Shown: piece by piece, positions 6,970 to 9,590 of the stretch
Numbering within the stretch: position 1 is the first letter of the stretch
How the letters are laid out: the number at the start of each line of letters is the position of its first letter
Source: an uncultured Eubacteriales bacterium
Lineage (GTDB): Bacteria > Bacillota > Clostridia > Oscillospirales > Acutalibacteraceae
DNA length: 9,590 nucleotides
Direction: 5' to 3'
Assembly (NCBI GenBank): GCA_900313475.1
Contig: OMRJ01000270.1
Span: forward strand, 1 to 9,590
Position numbers and translations under genes: made by a program
The notes under the pieces: model-generated
Databases searched by the model: none
Told to the model about the DNA's origin: nothing
What the model saw: the letters and a program-made list of their open reading frames with translations, nothing else

Positions 6970-6999
6970 ATTATAGCTTAGCGCCCTTAAGTCTTTCAA
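6970..6999 (-). promoter_or_regulatory. Promoter of small protein B, inside the end of gene C
   Basis: On the minus strand TTGAAA (6994-6999), an 18-nt spacer and a consensus TATAAT (6970-6975). The -35 differs from consensus at one base. The element lies in the last codons of the 62-aa gene, and its -10 hexamer contains that gene's TAA stop (6971-6973). Confidence 0.65.
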
Positions 7000-7159
7000 A
7001 GAATTCCTTAACGGTGTTGATAAATTCGGTTACCCATTTTGTTAAGGCCTGAAGAAACTCGGTTGCGGTTGCGACGATATCTTTTTTGTCGCCGATGCCC
7101 GCAAGAATATCTTTCATTGTTTCATCCGGAATTTTGTCGTAACGCTGTTCGCCGTCCAT
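6971..7159 (-). CDS. Small amphipathic protein C, unknown function (62 aa)
   Basis: I do not recognise this gene. The start ATG 7159 lies 6 nt after AGAGGTG; a GTG at 7168 is in frame but overlaps that site. The 62-residue product opens with a charged region (MDGEQRYDKIPDETMKDILA), a GIGDKKD turn (residues 21-27), and then a helix from 28 to about 58 with hydrophobic residues at 28/29, 32, 35/36, 39, 42/43, 46/47, 50, 53/54 and 57, ending LKGAKL. It has one Trp (W42), no Cys and a net charge of about -2. There is no signal peptide. The helix core WVTEFINTVKEFF aligns gap-free with FITDLIKKVMDFL of the neighbour. It is the first gene of the minus-strand cassette and has a strong promoter-like sequence upstream. 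A secreted or membrane-surface peptide is possible, but this is inference only. Confidence 0.7.
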   Translation of the reverse strand: MDGEQRYDKIPDETMKDILAGIGDKKDIVATATEFLQALTKWVTEFINTVKEFFERLKGAKL

Positions 7160-7165
7160 TATGTG

Positions 7166-7172
7166 CACCTCT
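7166..7172 (-). promoter_or_regulatory. Ribosome binding site of small protein C
   Basis: AGAGGTG on the minus strand, 6 nt before ATG 7159. It decides this start over the in-frame GTG at 7168. Confidence 0.7.
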
Positions 7173-7176
7173 TTCC

Positions 7177-7208
7177 GATAATTGTAAGATAGAGTAAGCT
7201 ACAATATC
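7177..7208 (-). other. Inverted repeat in the 5' leader of small protein C
   Basis: On the minus strand GATATTGTA (7200-7208) pairs with TACAATTATC (7177-7186): 9 bp with one bulged base and a 13-nt loop. It would form at the very 5' end of the transcript, between the -10 and the ribosome binding site. It could be a repressor operator or a 5' stabilising stem. Confidence 0.4.
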
Positions 7209-7218
7209 TTGTATACTT

Positions 7219-7247
7219 ATAATAGCACCCTGCAGACGGATTTGCAA
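7219..7247 (-). promoter_or_regulatory. Promoter of small protein C
   Basis: On the minus strand TTGCAA (7242-7247), a 17-nt spacer and TATTAT (7219-7224), one base from consensus -10. Expected transcription start is near 7212, giving a leader of about 50 nt. Confidence 0.65.
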
Positions 7248-7339
7248 GTACATTTTTTATTGTGAACGAAATATTAACATTTACAACACATTTTTATAAC
7301 GTTTTACCGTTTTTTTTGCAAGGTTTTTGTCGGTTTCTG

Positions 7340-7368
7340 TTGATTTCGGCGCAGAATTATATTACAAT
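7340..7368 (+). promoter_or_regulatory. Possible promoter of the pseudouridine synthase gene
   Basis: TTGATT (7340-7345), a 17-nt spacer and TACAAT (7363-7368), a near-consensus -10. A start near 7375 would put the ribosome binding site (7376-7381) at the very 5' end of the mRNA, so the leader would be only about 15 nt. This oddity lowers confidence. Confidence 0.45.
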
Positions 7369-7389
7369 AAACATAAAGGAGTTTGAACC

Positions 7390-8079
7390 ATGAAAGTTGT
7401 TTTTTCAGATGACGATATCGCGGTGATAATCAAGCCGCCGTGGGTATCGTCGCAGTCGATGCCGGACGGACACGGAGTGCCCGATATCCTTAAATCGCAG
7501 ATGAACTGCATGATATATCCCGTTCACCGCCTTGATGCCGCCACATCGGGGCTTATGGTGTATGCGAAATCAAAGCGTGCCGCGTCGGAAATTTCACGCG
7601 ATATTGTCACGGGATGCTTTTATAAAGAATACATAGCTCTTGTACACGGCGTTCCGTCGCCCAAGGTGGGCGAGTATGAAGACCTGCTGTATCACGATGT
7701 TGTAAAAAACAGGTCGTTCGTTGTACAGCGTGAACGCAAGAGCGTAAGAAGGGCGCTGCTGACATACGAAACCGTCAACACCGTAAAGACCGAGTCAGGT
7801 GATGTTTCGATAGTTCGCATTTACCCGAAAACCGGGCGTACGCATCAGATACGCGTGCAGTTTGCAACGAGAGAAATGCCGCTCGTGGGTGATAAAAAGT
7901 ACGGCGCAAAGGATAACGAAAACAGACTTGCTCTTTGCTGCCGCCGATTGGATTTCAAGCACCCGACAACAGGCGAAGACCTCACGTTCATTATTCCAAG
8001 CTCCGAGATTGAGATACTTGACAGCGTTCGCAAAAAGCCGTCTGCCGCAGCCGAAAAACAGCGTGCAGACGAAAATTAG
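7390..8079 (+). CDS. RluA-family RNA pseudouridine synthase
   Basis: This enzyme family isomerises uridine to pseudouridine in rRNA or tRNA. The 229-residue protein contains HRLDAATSG (residues 47-55), where Asp49 is the expected catalytic aspartate; FYKEYIALVHG (77-87), the KxYxAxVxG strand; KTGRTHQIRVQFA (147-159), the conserved GRTHQIR segment; and GDKKYG (167-172). It lacks an N-terminal S4 domain, so it is a short RluA/TruC-type member rather than RluD-type; the target uridine cannot be told from the sequence. The tail after about 212 (RKKPSAAAEKQRADEN) is charged and probably disordered. AAGGAG (7376-7381) lies 8 nt before the ATG. It is divergent from the small-protein cassette (230-nt shared spacer) and convergent with the DUF1846 gene. 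Confidence 0.92.
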   Translation: MKVVFSDDDIAVIIKPPWVSSQSMPDGHGVPDILKSQMNCMIYPVHRLDAATSGLMVYAKSKRAASEISRDIVTGCFYKEYIALVHGVPSPKVGEYEDLLYHDVVKNRSFVVQRERKSVRRALLTYETVNTVKTESGDVSIVRIYPKTGRTHQIRVQFATREMPLVGDKKYGAKDNENRLALCCRRLDFKHPTTGEDLTFIIPSSEIEILDSVRKKPSAAAEKQRADEN

Positions 8080-8102
8080 AGAGCCGTTCCCGAAAAAACA
8101 AG

Positions 8103-8159
8103 GACTGTGTTTCGCAAAGCATTTAATTTTAATGCAAAAATGCGAAATACAGTCTTTTT
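8103..8159. terminator. Bidirectional terminator between convergent genes
   Basis: GACTGTGTTTCGCA (8103-8116) pairs with TGCGAAATACAGTC (8141-8154), 14 bp with one G-U pair. Inside the loop GCATT and AATGC (8119-8123, 8131-8135) form a nested stem. TTTTTGTTTT follows on the plus strand, and the flank upstream (AAAAAACAAG) gives a T-rich tail on the minus strand. It serves both the pseudouridine synthase gene and the DUF1846 gene. Confidence 0.85.
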
Positions 8160-8184
8160 GTTTTGCCTTTTTTGACCTGCGTAT

Positions 8185-9590
8185 TTATTTGTGATACAGC
8201 TTTTTTGTCTGACTTTTCGGTTCGTTCGTCATGTTGACGCCGAGTTTTTTGAAGGTCTGTGAATCAACCGTAGAGAGAATTACGGATGAATGTGCCTGCA
8301 GCCCCTTTAGTTTCGGAAGCTGTTCAAGAGCACATTTCGCAACGGGACTTGTTGCGGCGCATATAGACAGCGCTATGAGCACCTCGTCCGCATGCAGGCG
8401 CGGGTTGTGGTTGCCCATATTTTCGATTTTAAGACGCTGAATAGGTTCTATAACGGAGGGGGAGAGAATCGGCATTTCGTCGGGTATTCCTCCGAGCTTT
8501 TTGAGTACGTTCAAAAGCATTGCGGAGGAAGCACCGAGCAGAGGGGATGTTTTTCCCGTTATCAATTCGCCGTCGTCCGTTTCTATCGCGGCTGCGGGCG
8601 CTCCCGTAAGCTCAGCCTTGTCGAGAGCGGCTTTTACGCACTTTCTGTCGGCGGTCGAGATTCCGAGCTGATTCATCAGAAGTTCGATTCTGTGCATGAC
8701 CGATTCCTCGCAAAGCCCCTGTCTTGCAAGGCAGGCGCTCTCATAATATCTGCGTATTACCTCGTCGTTTGAGGCTTTGCACACCGCTTCGTCGTCAAAA
8801 ATACAGTTGCCTGCCATATTCACGCCCATGTCCGTGGGGGAGCGATATACCGATTTTCCGACTATTTTTGTGAGCATCGCATTCAGCACCGGGAATATCT
8901 CAACGTCGCGGTTATAGTTGACCGTTGTTTCGCCGTAGGCTTCGAGATGAAAAGGATCTATCATGTTTACGTCGTTGAGATCCGCGGTTGCCGCCTCATA
9001 TGCAACGTTTACCGGGTGCTTTAACGGAAGATTCCATATCGGGAATGTTTCAAACTTTGCGTAACCCGCCATGCTGCCTCTTTTGTGCTCATGGTAGAGC
9101 TGTGAAAGACAGACTGCCATTTTGCCGCTTCCGGGGCCCGGCGCCGTTACAACGACAAGTGAACGGCTCGTTTCGATAAAGTCATTTTTGCCGTAGCCGT
9201 CGTCGCTTACGATAAGCGGAATATTCGTGGGGTAATCGGGTATTATGTAGTGGCGGTACACCTTCATTCCGAGGCTTTCAAGGCGCTTTCGGAACTGAAT
9301 TGCCGCAGGCTGCTCTCTGAAATGTGTAATGCACACGCTGCCGACGTAAAGACCGAATTCTCTGAAGGCATCGATGAGCCTTAAGCAGTCCATGTCGTAT
9401 GTTATTCCGAGATCGCCTCTGCGCTTGTTTTTTTCTATGTCGTCGGCGCTGATTACTATCACGACCTCCGCATCGTCCCGAAGCTCATACAGCATGCGTA
9501 TTTTACTGTCGGGGCAAAAGCCCGGAAGCACGCGCGAAGCGTGAAAATCGTCAAACAGCTTGCCGCCGAATTCAAGATAAAGCTTGCCGC
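8185..9590 (-). CDS. DUF1846 family protein (5' end missing)
   Basis: This is a DUF1846 protein, a conserved family of roughly 490-500 residues with a known fold but no agreed function. On the minus strand the frame is open to the right edge; 467 residues are visible, so only about 25-30 are missing. The visible start reads GKLYLEFGGKLFDDFHASRV followed by LPGFCPDSKIRML, a recognisable DUF1846 opening, so the GTG at 9531 is internal. A nucleotide-binding-like loop TAPGPGSGKMA is encoded around 9121-9150. Other typical segments are FREQPAAIQFRKRLESLG and, near the C-terminus, NHNPRLHADEVLIALSICAA. The TAA stop is at 8185-8187, after KKLYHK. Its promoter is outside the window; the bidirectional terminator at 8103-8159 ends it. 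ATP or GTP binding is suggested by the loop only. Confidence 0.9.
   Translation of the reverse strand, partial: GKLYLEFGGKLFDDFHASRVLPGFCPDSKIRMLYELRDDAEVVIVISADDIEKNKRRGDLGITYDMDCLRLIDAFREFGLYVGSVCITHFREQPAAIQFRKRLESLGMKVYRHYIIPDYPTNIPLIVSDDGYGKNDFIETSRSLVVVTAPGPGSGKMAVCLSQLYHEHKRGSMAGYAKFETFPIWNLPLKHPVNVAYEAATADLNDVNMIDPFHLEAYGETTVNYNRDVEIFPVLNAMLTKIVGKSVYRSPTDMGVNMAGNCIFDDEAVCKASNDEVIRRYYESACLARQGLCEESVMHRIELLMNQLGISTADRKCVKAALDKAELTGAPAAAIETDDGELITGKTSPLLGASSAMLLNVLKKLGGIPDEMPILSPSVIEPIQRLKIENMGNHNPRLHADEVLIALSICAATSPVAKCALEQLPKLKGLQAHSSVILSTVDSQTFKKLGVNMTNEPKSQTKKLYHK

Noticed and set aside
6290..7159. Cassette as a toxin-antitoxin or lanthipeptide system
   Set aside because: No cysteines, no modifying enzyme, no transporter and no recognisable antitoxin. 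Three similar genes with independent promoters do not fit a two-gene toxin-antitoxin layout.
9529..9531. GTG at 9531 as the DUF1846 start
   Set aside because: The frame continues upstream to the window edge with conserved DUF1846 residues (GKLYLEFGGKLFDDFHASR), so this codon is an internal valine.

Overview
The window looks like a chromosomal stretch of an anaerobic Firmicute, most likely class Clostridia. Evidence is the tldD-tldE pair, a bacterial Lon directly followed by engB (ysxC), the same adjacency as lonA-ysxC in Bacillus subtilis, strong GGAGG-type ribosome binding sites, sigma-A-type promoters, and a DUF1846 protein of the kind common in Clostridia. No rRNA or tRNA is present, so a finer placement is not supported. 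No mobile element, CRISPR array or phage gene was seen.

Layout. Positions 2-2600 (+) hold tldD (cut by the left edge) and tldE, two partners of one peptidase, spaced as an operon. Positions 2713-5644 (+) hold lon and engB, translationally packed (the engB ribosome binding site starts inside the lon stop codon). Position 5764-6141 (+) is yraN. A bidirectional terminator at 6205-6232 closes the rightward genes. From 6290 to 7159 the DNA becomes visibly more AT-rich and switches to the minus strand: three small ORFs of 56, 58 and 62 codons, each with its own ribosome binding site and its own promoter-like sequence. Then 7390-8079 (+) encodes a RluA-family pseudouridine synthase, which converges through a second bidirectional terminator (8103-8159) on a DUF1846 gene (minus strand, cut by the right edge).

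How the genes relate. The large genes are housekeeping: peptide and protein turnover (TldD/E, Lon), ribosome assembly (EngB), a putative nuclease (YraN) and RNA modification (RluA family). The unusual part is the cassette of three small, cysteine-free, mildly acidic proteins dominated by one long amphipathic helix. Two of them (6725-6901 and 6971-7159) align without gaps through the helix core, and the leaders of two (6290-6460 and 6725-6901) share a nearly identical 17-18 nt stretch, so they look like diverged tandem duplicates. I do not recognise the family. Membrane-active or membrane-bound peptides (PSM-beta-like or leaderless-bacteriocin-like) are a possible reading, but nothing here proves it: there is no adjacent transporter, immunity gene or modifying enzyme.

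No stretch over 300 bases lacks a gene. The longest spacers (6461-6724 and 7160-7389) hold the promoters and hairpins listed below.
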